DNA of 64,000 nt from Aristolochia californica (taxonomy: Eukaryota > Streptophyta > Magnoliopsida > Piperales > Aristolochiaceae), in contig JARWKL010000004.1 in the NCBI GenBank assembly GCA_029961685.1, forward strand, positions 23,503,610 to 23,567,609. The letters are read 5' to 3'. How positions within the stretch are numbered: the stretch's first letter is position 1; the number at the start of each line of letters is the position of its first letter. Positions 25,056 to 36,658 of this stretch are shown piece by piece. A program made the translations under genes and the position numbers. Under the pieces are notes generated by a model that was not told the origin of the DNA, searched no databases, and saw only the letters and a program-made list of their open reading frames with translations.

Positions 25056-26329
25056 GTTAGGCATGATAAATCACTTTACAATCATCTATGTTTGTTAGGT
25101 CAGCTTTTGTAAATGGGCAAAATAATGGCTTGTTTGACTAAGGTAAATATCCCACTGCACGTTCACTTGGGAACTTAATTTTAGTCTCTTTAAAAGGTTT
25201 GGATCCAAAGGTCATTTGCATCTTTAACAACTTTCAAGCATGCATATCCATTTTTTAAAACTTGAGTAGAAAAATCTCTCTCCCATAAAATTCCGAGCTA
25301 TTCGGGTTCAAATAGAAGAATTTCCCAAACTTGGATAACAAAATTTTTGAGCTCATTTTTGGTGTGTCAATAAATTTTCTTTACTTAAATTTTCTATTGC
25401 TTTAAATTCTTTCCAAACATAAACTCTAAAATTTTCATTTAGGGGTGATCTATTTGCCTTTTATCTCATTTTTTTTACGAGATGAAGGTAAAGTGAAAAC
25501 TCTAGTTTTGATTTAAGAAAAAAGTATCCATCTAAAATGGAAATGCAAAATGTATAAATGTAGAGAGAGATATTTCCAAAAAGTGTTTGTAATTTTTAGG
25601 GATTGTAAACACTTTTTAGCTTTTATATATCAGGTTTTGCAATCTTCGGAAAAAGGGGGAGGTGGGGGATTTTTAACTGAGTGTTGACTCCAAATCCATA
25701 AGTCATTCCATAAAGAAATATAGCCTATCATGCTAGATAAAAAACTTTACAATCATCTATGATCGTTAGGTCAGCTTTTTGTAAATGGGCAAAATAATGT
25801 CCTTTTTAACTCGGGTAAATATCCCACCGCACGTTCACTTGGGAATTTAATGTTATTCTCTTTAAAAGGTTTGGATCCATAGATCATTTGCATCTTTAAC
25901 ATGTTTCAAGCATGCATATCCATTTTTTAAAACATGCGTAGAAAAATCTCTTTCTTAAAAACTTCCAAGCTATTAGGGTTCAACAAGGGGAATTTCCCAA
26001 ACTAGGATAACAAATATTTTGTGGTCATTTGTGGTCTGTGAATAAATTTTATTTACTTAAATTTATTATTGCTTTAAATTCTTTCCATACATAAACTCTA
26101 AAATTTTAATTTTGTTGTGATCTATTTATATCTTTTTTTGTTTACGAGAAAGAGGGAAAGTGAAAAATCAAGTTTTGATTTAAGAAACAAGTATACATCT
26201 AAAATGGAAATGCACAATGCACAAATGTAGAGAGTGATAATTCATAAAAGTGTCTGTACTTTTTAGGGATTGTCAACTCTTTTTAGTTTTTATATACCAG
26301 GTTGTGCAATCGTCGGGAAAAGGCGGAGG

Positions 26330-29300
26330 ACTCCGAATTGATAAGTCATTCCTATAAAAAATATCGCCCATTACCCATGATAAATCACTTTACAATCAAC
26401 TATGATCGTTAAGTCTGCCTTTTGTAAATGGGCAAAATAATGGTTTGTTTGACTCGAGTAAATATCCCACCGCACGTTCACTTCGGAATTTAAGGTTATT
26501 CTCTTTAGAAGGTTTGGATCCATAAGTTATTTTCATCTTTAACATGTTTCAACCTTGCATATCCATTTTTTAAAACATGCTTAGAAAAATCTTTGTCTTA
26601 TAAAATTCCTAGCTATTAGCGTCGAACTGGTGGCATTTCCCAAACTTGGATTACAAAACTTTTGTGTTCATTTGGGGTCTGTGAATAAATTTTCTTTACT
26701 TACATTTGTTATTGCTTTAAATTCTTTCCATAATTAAACTCTAAAATTTTCATTTTGTTGTGATTTATTTGCCATTTATCTCTTTTTTTGCTTACGAGAT
26801 GAAGGGAAAGTGAAAACTCAAGTTTTGATTTAAGAAAAAAGTATACATCTAAAATGCAAATGCACATTGCACAAATGTAGAGAGAGATAATTCCATAAAG
26901 TGTCTGTAATTTTTAGGGATTGCAAACTCTTTTTAGATTTTATATATCAGGTTCTGCAATCGTCGGGAAAAGGGGGAGGCGAGGGATTTTTAACTGAGTG
27001 TTGACTCCCAATCCATAAGTCAATCCTTACAAAAATATAGCCCTTTACGCATGTTAAATCATTTTCCAATCATCAATTCCTTACAAAAATATAGGCCGTT
27101 ACGCAGGATAATGGCTGGTTTTACTCGGGTAAATATCCCAGTGCACGTTCACTTGGGAATTTAATGTTATTCTCTTTAAAATGTTTTGATCCATTGGTCA
27201 TTTCTATCTTTAACGTGTTTCAAGCATGCATATCCATTTTTAAAAATGAGTAGAAAAATCTCTTTCTAGTAAAATTCCGAGCTATTAGGGTTCAACTAGT
27301 GGAATTTACCAAACTTGGATAACAAAATTTTTGTGTTCATTTGTGGTGTGTGAATAAATTTTCTTTAATTACATTTGTTATTGCTTTAAATTCTTTCCAT
27401 ACATAAACTCTAAAATTTTCATTTAGTGGTGATCTATTTGCCTTTTATGTCTTTTTTTTTTTACAAGATGACGGGAAAGTGAAACCCAAGTTTTGATTTA
27501 AGAAAAAAGTATACATCTAAAATAGAAATGCACAATGTGCAAATGTATACAGAGATAATTCCAAAAAAGTGTCTGCAATTTTTTGGTATTCTAAATTATT
27601 TTTAGTTTTTTTATATCAGGTTCTGCAATCGTCGAGAAAAGGGGGAGGCGGGGGAATTTTAATTGAGTGTCGACTCCCAATCCATAAGTCATTCCTTTAA
27701 AAAATATAGCCCATTATGCATGATAAATCACTTTACAACATCTATGATCGTTAGGTCAGCTTTTTTTAAATGGGCAAAATAATGGCTTGTTTGACTCAGG
27801 TAAATATCCTATCACACGTTCACATGGGAATTTAAAGTTATTCACTTTAAATAGTTTGGATCCATAGGTCATTTGCATCTTTAACATGTTTCAAGCATGC
27901 ATATCCATTTTTAAAAGCATGTGTAGAAAAATCTCTTTCTTATAAAATTCTGAGCAATTAGGGGTGAACTAGTGGAATTTCCCAAACCTGGATAACAAAA
28001 CTTTTGTGTTCATTTGTGGTTTGTGGATAAATTTTCTTTACTTAAATTTTTTATTACTCTAAATTCTTGCCATACATAAACTCTGAAATTTTCATTTTGT
28101 TGTGATCTATTTGCCTTTTATCTCTTTTTTTGTTTACGAGATGAAGGGAAAGTGAAAACTCGAGTTTTGATTTAAGAAAAAAGTACACATCTAAAATGGA
28201 AATGCACAATGCAAAAATGTAGAGAGAGTTAATTCCAAAAAGTGTCTGTAATTTTTAGAGATTGTAAAATCTTTTTATTTTTTATATATCAGGTTCTGCA
28301 ATCGTAGGGAAAAGGGGGAGGCGGGGAATTTTCAATTGAGTGTTGACTCCCAATGCATAATTCATTCCTTACAAAAATATAGCCAGTTACGCTTGATAAA
28401 TCACTTTACAGTCATCTATGATCGTTAGGTCAGTTTTTTGTAAATTGCCAAAATAATGGATTTGTTTGACTCGAGTAAATATCCCACAAAATGTTCACTT
28501 GGGAATTTATTTTTATTCTCTTTAAAAGGTTTGGATCCATAGTTCATTTGCATCTTTAACATGTTTCAAGGTTGCATATCGATGTTTTTAAAACATTGGT
28601 AGAAAAATCTCTTTTTTATAAAATTCCGAGTTATTAGGGTTGAAGTAGAGGAATTTCCTAAACTTGGATAACAAAACTGTTCTGTTCATTTGTGGGATGT
28701 GATTAAATTTTCTTTACTTAAATTTTTTATTGCTTTAAATTCTTTCCATACATAAACTCTAAAATTTCATTTTGTTGTGATCTATTTGCCTTTTATCTTT
28801 TTTTTCTTTTACGAGGTGAAAACTCAAGTTTTGATTTAAGAAAAAATATACATCTAAAATGGAAATACACAATGCACAAATGTAGAGAGAGATCTTTCCA
28901 AAAAGTTTCTGTAATTTTTAGGGATTGTAAACTCTTTTTAGTTTTTATATATCAGGTTCTGCAAACGTCGGGAAAGGGGGAGACGGGGGATTTTTAACTG
29001 AGTTTTGACTCCCAATCCATAAGTCATTCCTTAAAAAAATATAGCCCGTTACTCATGATAAATCTCTTTAAAATCATCTATGATTGTTAGGTCAACTTTT
29101 TGTAAATAGGCAAAATAAGGGCTTGTTTGACTCTAGTAAATATCCCACCGCTCATTCATTTGGGACTTTAATTTTATTCTCTTTAAAAAGTTTGGATCCA
29201 TAGGTTATTTGAATCTTTAACATGTTTCAAGCATGCAAATCCATTTTTTAAAACATGTGTCGAAAAATATCTTTCTTATAAAATTCGGAGCAGTTAGGGT

Positions 29301-31675
29301 TGAACTAGTGGAATTTCCCTAAACTTGGATAACAGAACTTTTGTGTTCTTTTGTGGGGTGTGAGTAAATTTTCTTTACTTACATTTGTTATTGCTTTAAA
29401 TTCTTTTCATACATAAACTCTAAAATTTTCATTTTGTTGTGATATATATTGCCTTTTATCTCTTTTTTTTTTCACGAGATGAAGGGAAAGTAAAAACTCA
29501 AGTTTTGATTTATGAAAAACGTATACATCTAAAATGTAAATGCAGAAAGAAAAAATGTAGAGAGAGATAATTCCAAAAAGTGTCTGTAATTTTTAGGGAT
29601 TGTAAACTCTTTTTACGTTTTATATATTAGGTTCTGCAATACTCGGGAAAAAGGGGATGTAGGGTATTCTTAACCAAGTGTTGACTCCCAATCGATAAGT
29701 CATTCCTTACAAAAATATAGCCCGTTACGCATCATAACTCACTTTACAGTCATCTATGATCGTTAGGTCAACTTTAGTAAATGGGCGAAAGATTGGTTTG
29801 TTTTACTCGAGTAAATATCCCACCGCACGTTCACTTGGCAATTTATGTTGTTCTCTTTAAAATGTTTGGATCCATAGGTCATTTTCATATTTACCATGTT
29901 TGAAGCTTGCATATCCATTTTTTAAAACATGTGTAGAAATATCTCTTTCTTTTAAAATTGTGAACTCTAGAGTTGTACTAGTGGAATTTCCCAAACATGG
30001 ATAACAAAACTTTTGTGTACATCTGTGGTGTGAGAATAAATTTTCTTTACTTACATTTGTTATTGCTTTAAATTCTTTCCATACATAAAGGCTAAATTTT
30101 TTTTTATTGTGATCTATTTAGCTTTTATCTCCTTTTTTGTTTACTAAAGGGAAAGTGAAAACTCAAGTTTTGATTTAAGAGAAAAGTATACATCTAAAAT
30201 GTAAATGCACAATGCACAATGCACAAAGGTAGAGAGAGATAATTGCCAAAAGTGTTAGTAATTTTAAGGGATTTTAAACTCTTTTTATGTTTTATATATC
30301 AGGTTTTGTAATCATCGAGAAAAGGGGGAGGCGGGGGATTTTTAACTAAGTGTTGACTCCCAATCCATAAGTCATTCCTTACAAAAATATAGCCCGTTAC
30401 GCATGAAAAATCACTTTACAGTCATCTATGATCATTATGTCAGCTTTTTGTAAATGGGAAAAATAATGGCTTTTTTTACTCAGTTAAATATCCCACCTCA
30501 CTTTCATTTTTGAATTTAAAGTTATTCTCTTTAAAAGATTTGGATCCATAGGTCATTTGAATCTTTAACCTGTTTCAAGCACGCATCTCCATTTTTTAAA
30601 TAATTTGTAGAAAAATCTCTTTCTTCTAAAATTTTGAGTTATTAGGGTTGAACTAGCGGTTTTTCCCAAACTTGGATGACTAAAATTTTGATTCATTTGT
30701 GGTGTGTAAATCAATTTTTTTTCTTACATTTGTTATACCTTTATATTCTTTCCACACATAAACTCTAAAATTTTCATTTTGTTGTGATCTATTTGCCTTT
30801 TATCTCGTTTACTTGATGATGGGAAAGTGAAAACTCAAGTTTATATTTAAGAAAAAATTAAACATCTAAAATGTAAATGCCCAATACACATATGTAGAGA
30901 GTGATAATTCCAAAAAGTGTCTGTAATTTTTAAGGATTGTAAACTCTTTTTAGTTTTTGTATATCAGGTTCTGCAATCGTTGGGAAAAGGGAGGGGGGGG
31001 TGGTTTAACTGAGTGTTGACTCCCTATCCATAAGTCATTCCTTACAAAAATATAGCCCGTTATGCATGATAAATCACATTACAATCATCTATGATCGTTA
31101 GGTCAGTTTTTGTAAATGGGCAAAATAATGGCTTGTTTGACTCAGGTAAATATCCCACCGCACGTTCACTTGAAAATTTATTGTTATTCTCTTTAAAAGG
31201 TTTGGATCCAGAGGTCATTTGCATCTTTAACATGTTTCAAGCAAGCTTATCCATTTTTTAAAACATGTGTAGAAAAATTTCTTTCTTATAAAATTCCGAG
31301 CTATTTGGGTTGAACAAGTGGAATTTCCGAAAACATGGATAACAAATTTTTTTTTTCATTTGTGGTGTGTGAATAGATTTTTATTTACTTACATTTTTTA
31401 TTGCTTTAAATTCTTTCCATACATAAACTCTAAAATTTTCATTTTGATGTGATGTATTTGCCTTTTATCTCCTTTTTTGATTATGAGATGAAGGGAAAGG
31501 GAAAACTCAAGTTTTGATTTCAGAAAAAATGTTACAACTAAAATTGAAATGCACAATGCACAAATTTAGAGAGAGATAATTCGAAAAATGTTTTTGTAAT
31601 TTTTAGGGATTGTAAACACTTTTTAGTTTTTATATATTAGGTTCTACAATCATCAGGAAAAGGGAGAGGCAAGGG
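26330..31675 (+). repeat. Monomers M41-M48
   Basis: Starts are about 26330, then 26986, 27655, 28327, 28990, 29666, 30338 and about 31001. At 26330 the G-rich box AGGCGGAGGA joins CTCCGAATTG, so the phase-point segment GATTTTTAACTGAGTGTTGA is missing. M46 begins with a degenerate TATTCTTAACCAAG. M48 begins TGGTTTAACTGAG after a run of eight G. The other landmarks are present. Confidence 0.9.
27074..27109 (+). repeat. Displaced duplicate of a monomer segment inside M42
   Basis: After CCAATCATC, where ATGATCGTTAGGTCAGC should follow, the text instead repeats AATTCCTTACAAAAATATAG, GCCGTTACGCA and GGATAATGG. That is a second copy of the segment about 60 bp upstream (27023-27060). It replaces the native bases with almost no net length change (monomer 669 bp). 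It looks like a templated replacement. Confidence 0.75.
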
Positions 31676-34086
31676 ATTTTTAACTGAGTGTTGACTCCCA
31701 ATCCATAAGTCATTCCTTAGAAAAATATAGCGCGTTATACATGGTAAATCACTTTACAATCTTCAATGATCGTTAGGTCAACTTTTTGTAAGTGGGGCAT
31801 TATAATGGCTTGTTTGACACGAGTAAATATCCCACCGCACGTTCACTTGGGAATTTAATGTTATTCTCTTTCTAAGGTATGGATCCATAGGTCATTTTCA
31901 TTTTTAACATGTTTCAAGCAAGCATATCCATTTTTTAAAACATGTGTAGAAAAATCTCTTTCTTATAAAATTCCGAGCAATTAGGGTTGAACCTGTGAAA
32001 TTTCCCAAACTTGGATAAAAAAACTTTTGTGTAGATTTGTGGTGTGTGAATAAATTTTCTTTACTTACATTTTTTATTGCTTTAAATTATTTCCATACAT
32101 AAACTCTAAAATTTTCATTTTGTTGTGATCTATTTGGTTTTTATCTCTTTTTTTGTTTACAAGATGAAGAGGAAGTGAAAACTCAAGTTTTGATTTAAGA
32201 AAATAGAATATATCTAGAATTTAAATTCACAGTGCACAAATGTAGAGAGAGATAAATCCCAAATGTGTCAGTAATTTTTAGGGATTGTAAACTCTATCAG
32301 ATTCTGCAATTGTCGGGAAAAGGGGGAGGCAGGGGATTTTTAACCGAGTGTTGACTCCCAATCGATAAGTCATTCCTTAAAAAAATATAACCCGTTACTC
32401 ATGATAAATCACTTTACAGTGACCTATGATCGTTAGGTCAGCTTTTTGTAAATGGAAAAATTAATGGCTTGTTTGACTCGGGAAAATATCCCACCGCACG
32501 TTCACTCGTGAATTTAATGTTATTCTCTTTAAAAGGTTTGGATCCATAGGTCATTTGAATCTTTAACATGTTTCAAGCTTGCTCATCCATTTTTTAAATC
32601 ATTTATAGAAAAATCTCTTTCTTATAAAATTCCGTGCTGTTAGGGTTGAACTAGTGGAATTTCCCAACACTTGGATAACAAAACTTTTATTTTCATTTGT
32701 GGTGTGTGAATAAATTTTCTTTACTTACATTTGTTATTTCTTTAAATTCTTTCTATATATAAACTCTAAAAATTTTATTTTGTTGTAATCTATTTTGGTT
32801 TTATCTCTTTTTTTTTTGTTTACGAGATGAAGGGGAAGTGAAAACTCTAGTTTTGATTTAAGAAAAAAGTATAGTTTTAAAATTTAAAAGCACAATGCAC
32901 AAATGTAGAGAGAGATTATTCCAAAAAGTGTCTCTAATTTTTAAGGATTGTAAACTTTTTTTTGTTTTTATATATCAGGTTCTTCAATCGTTGGGAAAAG
33001 GGGGAGGCGAGGGATTTTTAACTGAGTGTTGTCTCCCAATCTATAAGTCATTCTTTATAAAAATATAGCCCGCTAAGAATGATAAATCACTTTACAATTA
33101 TCTTTGACCGTTAGGTCAGTTTTTTGTAAAAGGGCAAAATAATAGCTTGTTGGACTCAGGTAAGTATTCCACCGCACGTTCACTTGAGAATTAAATGTTA
33201 TTCTCTTTAAAAGGTTTGGATCCGTAGGTCATTTCCATCTTTTACATGTTTCAAGCTTGCATATCCATTTTTTAAAAAATGTGAAGAAAAATCTCTTTTT
33301 TATAAAATTCCGCGCTATTAAGGTTGAACTAGTGGAATTTCCCAAACTTGGATAACAAAACTTTTGTGTACATTTGTGGTGTGTAAATAAATTTTATTTA
33401 CTAACATTTTTTATTGCTTTAAATTCTTTCTGTACATAAACTCTAAAATTTTCATTGGTTGTGATCTAATTGCCTTTTATCTCTTTTTTTGTTTACAAGA
33501 TGATGGGGAAGTGAAAACTCTTGATTTAAGAAAAAAATATACATCTAAAATTTAAATCCACAATGCACAAATGTAGAAAGAGATAATTCCAAAAAGTGTC
33601 TATAATTTTTATATATCAAGTTCTACAATCATCGGGAAAAGGTGGAGGCGGAGAATTTCTAACTGAGTGTTGACTCCCAATCCATAAGTCATTCCTTACA
33701 AAAATTTATCCCTTTATGCATGATAAATCACTTTACAATCATCTATGATCGTAAGGTCAACTTTTTGTAAATGGGCAAAATAATGGCTTGTTTGACTCGG
33801 GTAAATTTCCCACAGCACGTTCACATGGGTATTTAATGTTATTCTCTTTAAAAGGTTTTGATCCAAAGGTCATTTGCATCTTTAACAAGTTTCAAGCATG
33901 CATATCAATATTTTAAAACATGGGTAGAAAAATCTCTATCTTATTAAATTTTTAGCTATTAGGGTTGAACTAGTGAAATTTCCCAAAATTGGATAACAAA
34001 TTTTTTTTGTCCATTTGTGGTGTGAGGATAAATTTTCTTACCATACATAAACTCTAAAATTTTTATTTTGTTGTCATCTATTTACC

Positions 34087-34110
34087 TTTTTTTTTTTTTT
34101 TTTTTTTTTT
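34087..34110 (+). repeat. T24 homopolymer
   Basis: The native short T run before GTTTACGAGATG, usually 6-9 T, is expanded to 24 T in M52 and runs into GCTGACGAG. Its length may be partly a sequencing or assembly effect. Confidence 0.85.
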
Positions 34111-34936
34111 GCTGACGAGAAGAAGGGAAAGTGACAACTCTAGTTTATATTTAAGAAAAAAGTATACATCTAAAATGGAAATGCACAATGCAGAAATGTA
34201 GAGAGAGATAAATTCCAAAAATTGTCTGTAATTTTGAGGGATTGAAAAATCTTTTTAGATTTTATATATCAGGTTCTACAATCATCGAGAAAAGGGGGAG
34301 TTGGGGGATTTTTAACAGAGTGTTGACTCCCAATCCATAAGTCACTCCTTACAAAAATATAGCCCGTTAGGCATGACAAATCACTTTCCATTCATCTATG
34401 ATTATTAGGACAACTTTTTCTAAATGGGCAAACTAATGGCTTGTTTGACTCGGGAATTTAATGTTATTCTCTTTAAAAGGTTTGGGTCCAGAGGTCATTT
34501 GCTTCTTAAACATGTTTCAAGCACGCATAACCATTTTTTAAAACATGTGTGGAAAAATATCTTTCTTATAAAATTTCGATCTATTAGGGTTGAACTACTG
34601 GAATTTCCCAAACTTGGATAACAAAATTTTGTGTACATTTTTGGTGTGTGATTATATCTTCTTTACTTTCATTTGTGATTGCTTTAAATTTTTTCCATAC
34701 ATAAACTCTAAAATTTTCATTTTTGTTGTGATCTATTTGGCGTTTATCTCTTTTTTTTACGAGATTATGGGGAAGTGAAAACTCAATTTTTGATTTAAGA
34801 AAAAAGTCTATATCTAAAATGTAAATGCACAATGCAAAAATGTAGAGAGAGATAATTCTAAAAAGTGTCTGTACTTTTAAGAGATTGTAAACTATTTTTA
34901 GTTTTTATATATCAGGTTCTGCAATTGTCTGGAAAA

Positions 34937-34951
34937 GGGGGGGGGGGGGGG
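34937..34951 (+). repeat. G15 homopolymer replacing the G-rich box
   Basis: The box between M53 and M54 reads GGAAAA followed by 15 G and then ATTTCTAAC. Elsewhere the box is interrupted by AGGC. Slippage or sequencing error are both possible. Confidence 0.85.
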
Positions 34952-35996
34952 ATTTCTAACTTAGTGTTGACTCCCAATCCAAAAGTCATTCCTTAAAAAA
35001 ATTAAGCCCATTACGCATCATAAATCACTTTACAATCATTTATGATCGTTAAGTCAATTTTTTGTAAATGGGCAAAATAATGGCTTGTTTGACTCAGGTA
35101 AATATCCCACCCCACGTTCACTTGGGAATTTAATCTTATTCTCTTTAAAAGGTTTGGATCCATAGGTCATTTGCATCTTTAATATATTTCAAGCAAGCAT
35201 ATCCATTTTTTAAAACAAGTGAAGAAAAATCTCTTACTTATAAAATTCCGAGCTATTAGGGTTGAACTAGTGGAATTTCCAAAACTTGGTTAACAAAACT
35301 TTTGTGTAAATTTCTGGCGTTTCAATAAATTTTATTTACTTACATTTTTTATTTCTTTAAATTCTTTCCATATATAAACTCTAAAATTTTCCTTTTGTTG
35401 TGTTTAATTTGCCTTTTATATCTTTTTTTGTTTACAAGATGATGGGGAAGTGAAAACTCAAGTTTTGATTTAAACATCTAAATGCACAATGCACAAATGT
35501 AGAGAGATATAATTCCAAATAGTATCTGTAATTTTTAGGGATTGTAAACTCTTTTTAGTTTTTACATATCAGGTTCTGCAATCGTTGAGAAAAGGGGAGG
35601 CTGGGAATTTTTAACTGAGTGTTGACTCCCAATTCAAAAGTCATTTCTTAAAAAAATATAGTTTGTTACACATGATAAATCACTTTACAATAATATATGA
35701 TCGTTAGGTAAAATTTTTTTAAATGGGGAAAATAATAGTTTGTTTGACTCGGGTAAATATCCCAATGCACGTTCACTTGGGAATTTAATGTTATTCCCTT
35801 TAAAAGCTTTGGATCCATAGGTCATTTGCATCCTTAACATGTTTCAAGCTTGCAAATCCATTTTTTGAAACATGTGTAGAAAAATATCTTTCTTATAAAA
35901 TTCCGAGCTATTAGGGTTGAACTAGTGGAATTTCCAAAACTTGGAAAAAAAAATATTTTGTGTACATTTGTGGTGAGTGAATAAATTCTTTACTTA

Positions 35997-36096
35997 CATT
36001 TGTTATTGCTTTAAATTCTTTCCATACACAAAACTCTAAAATTTTTCATTTGTTATTGCTTTAAATTCTTTTCATACACAAAACTCTAAAATTTTC
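35997..36096 (+). repeat. 50-bp direct tandem duplication inside M55
   Basis: CATTTGTTATTGCTTTAAAT to the end of the CTCTAAAATTTT landmark occurs at 35997-36046 and again at 36047-36096, with only one or two mismatches. It explains the 725-bp length of M55. The shared CATTTT at both ends would support slippage or short unequal exchange. Confidence 0.88.
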
Positions 36097-36330
36097 TTTT
36101 TGTTGTGATCTATTTGCATTTAATCTCTTTTTTTGTTTACGCGATGAAGGGGAAGTGAAAACTCATGTTTTGATTTAAGAAAAAAGTATGCATCTTAAAC
36201 GGAAATGCACAATGCAAAAATATAGAGAGAGATAATTCCAAAAAGTGTCTATAAGTTTTAGGGATTGTAAACTCTTATTATTTTTTATATATTAGGTTCT
36301 ACAATAATCGGGAAAAGGGGGAGGCGAAGG

Positions 36331-36658
36331 ATTTTTAACTGAGCGGTAACTCCCAATCCATACGTCATTCCTTACATTTTTTATTGCGTTATTTTCTTTC
36401 CATACATAAACTCTAAAATTTTCATTATGTTGTGATCAATTTGCTTTTTATCTCATTTTTTGTTTACGAGATAAAGGGAAAGTTAAAACTTATGTTTTGA
36501 TTTAAGAAAAAAGTATACATATAAAAAGGAAATGCACAATGAAAAAATGTACATGGAGATAATTCCAAAAAACGTTAGTAATTTTTAGGGATAGTAAACT
36601 GTTTTTAGTTTTGATATATATCAGGTTTTGCAATCGTCGGGAAAAGGGGGAGGCGGGG
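36331..36658 (+). repeat. Half-length monomer M56 (328 bp)
   Basis: At 36371-36376 GTCATTCCTTAC joins ATTTTTTATTGCG. About 340 bp, from the first TTAC landmark (CCTTACAAAAATATAG) to the later one (ACTTACATTTGTTATTG), are missing. The joint lies in CTTAC, which both landmarks contain, so the deletion looks microhomology-mediated. The lost segment includes the BamHI site, the dyad and the SpeI site. Confidence 0.88.

Larger units (their letters stand above)
21308..26329 (+). repeat. Monomers M33 (right part) to M40
   Basis: Monomers start at 21747, 22351, 22997, 23671, 24324, 24998 and 25669. M36 and M38 share a subtype with TTTTCCCAAACTTAGATAAC. M34 (604 bp) and M35 (646 bp) carry internal rearrangements. 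The M34/M35 and M38/M39 junctions share a perfectly identical patch. M37 lacks GTGGTGTGTGAATA, its text running TTCATTTAAATTTTC as also in M20 and M69. Confidence 0.9.
31676..36658 (+). repeat. Monomers M49-M56, with many small indels
   Basis: Monomers start at 31676, 32336, 33014, 33654, 34308, 34952, 35606 and 36331. Lengths range from 328 to 725 bp, the widest spread in the window. Short deletions are seen near 32295, 33609 (TAATTTTTATATATC), 34038 (TTTTCTTACCATAC) and 35472 (GATTTAAACATCTAAATGC). The homopolymers T24 and G15, a 50-bp tandem duplication and a half-monomer deletion also lie here. Confidence 0.9.
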
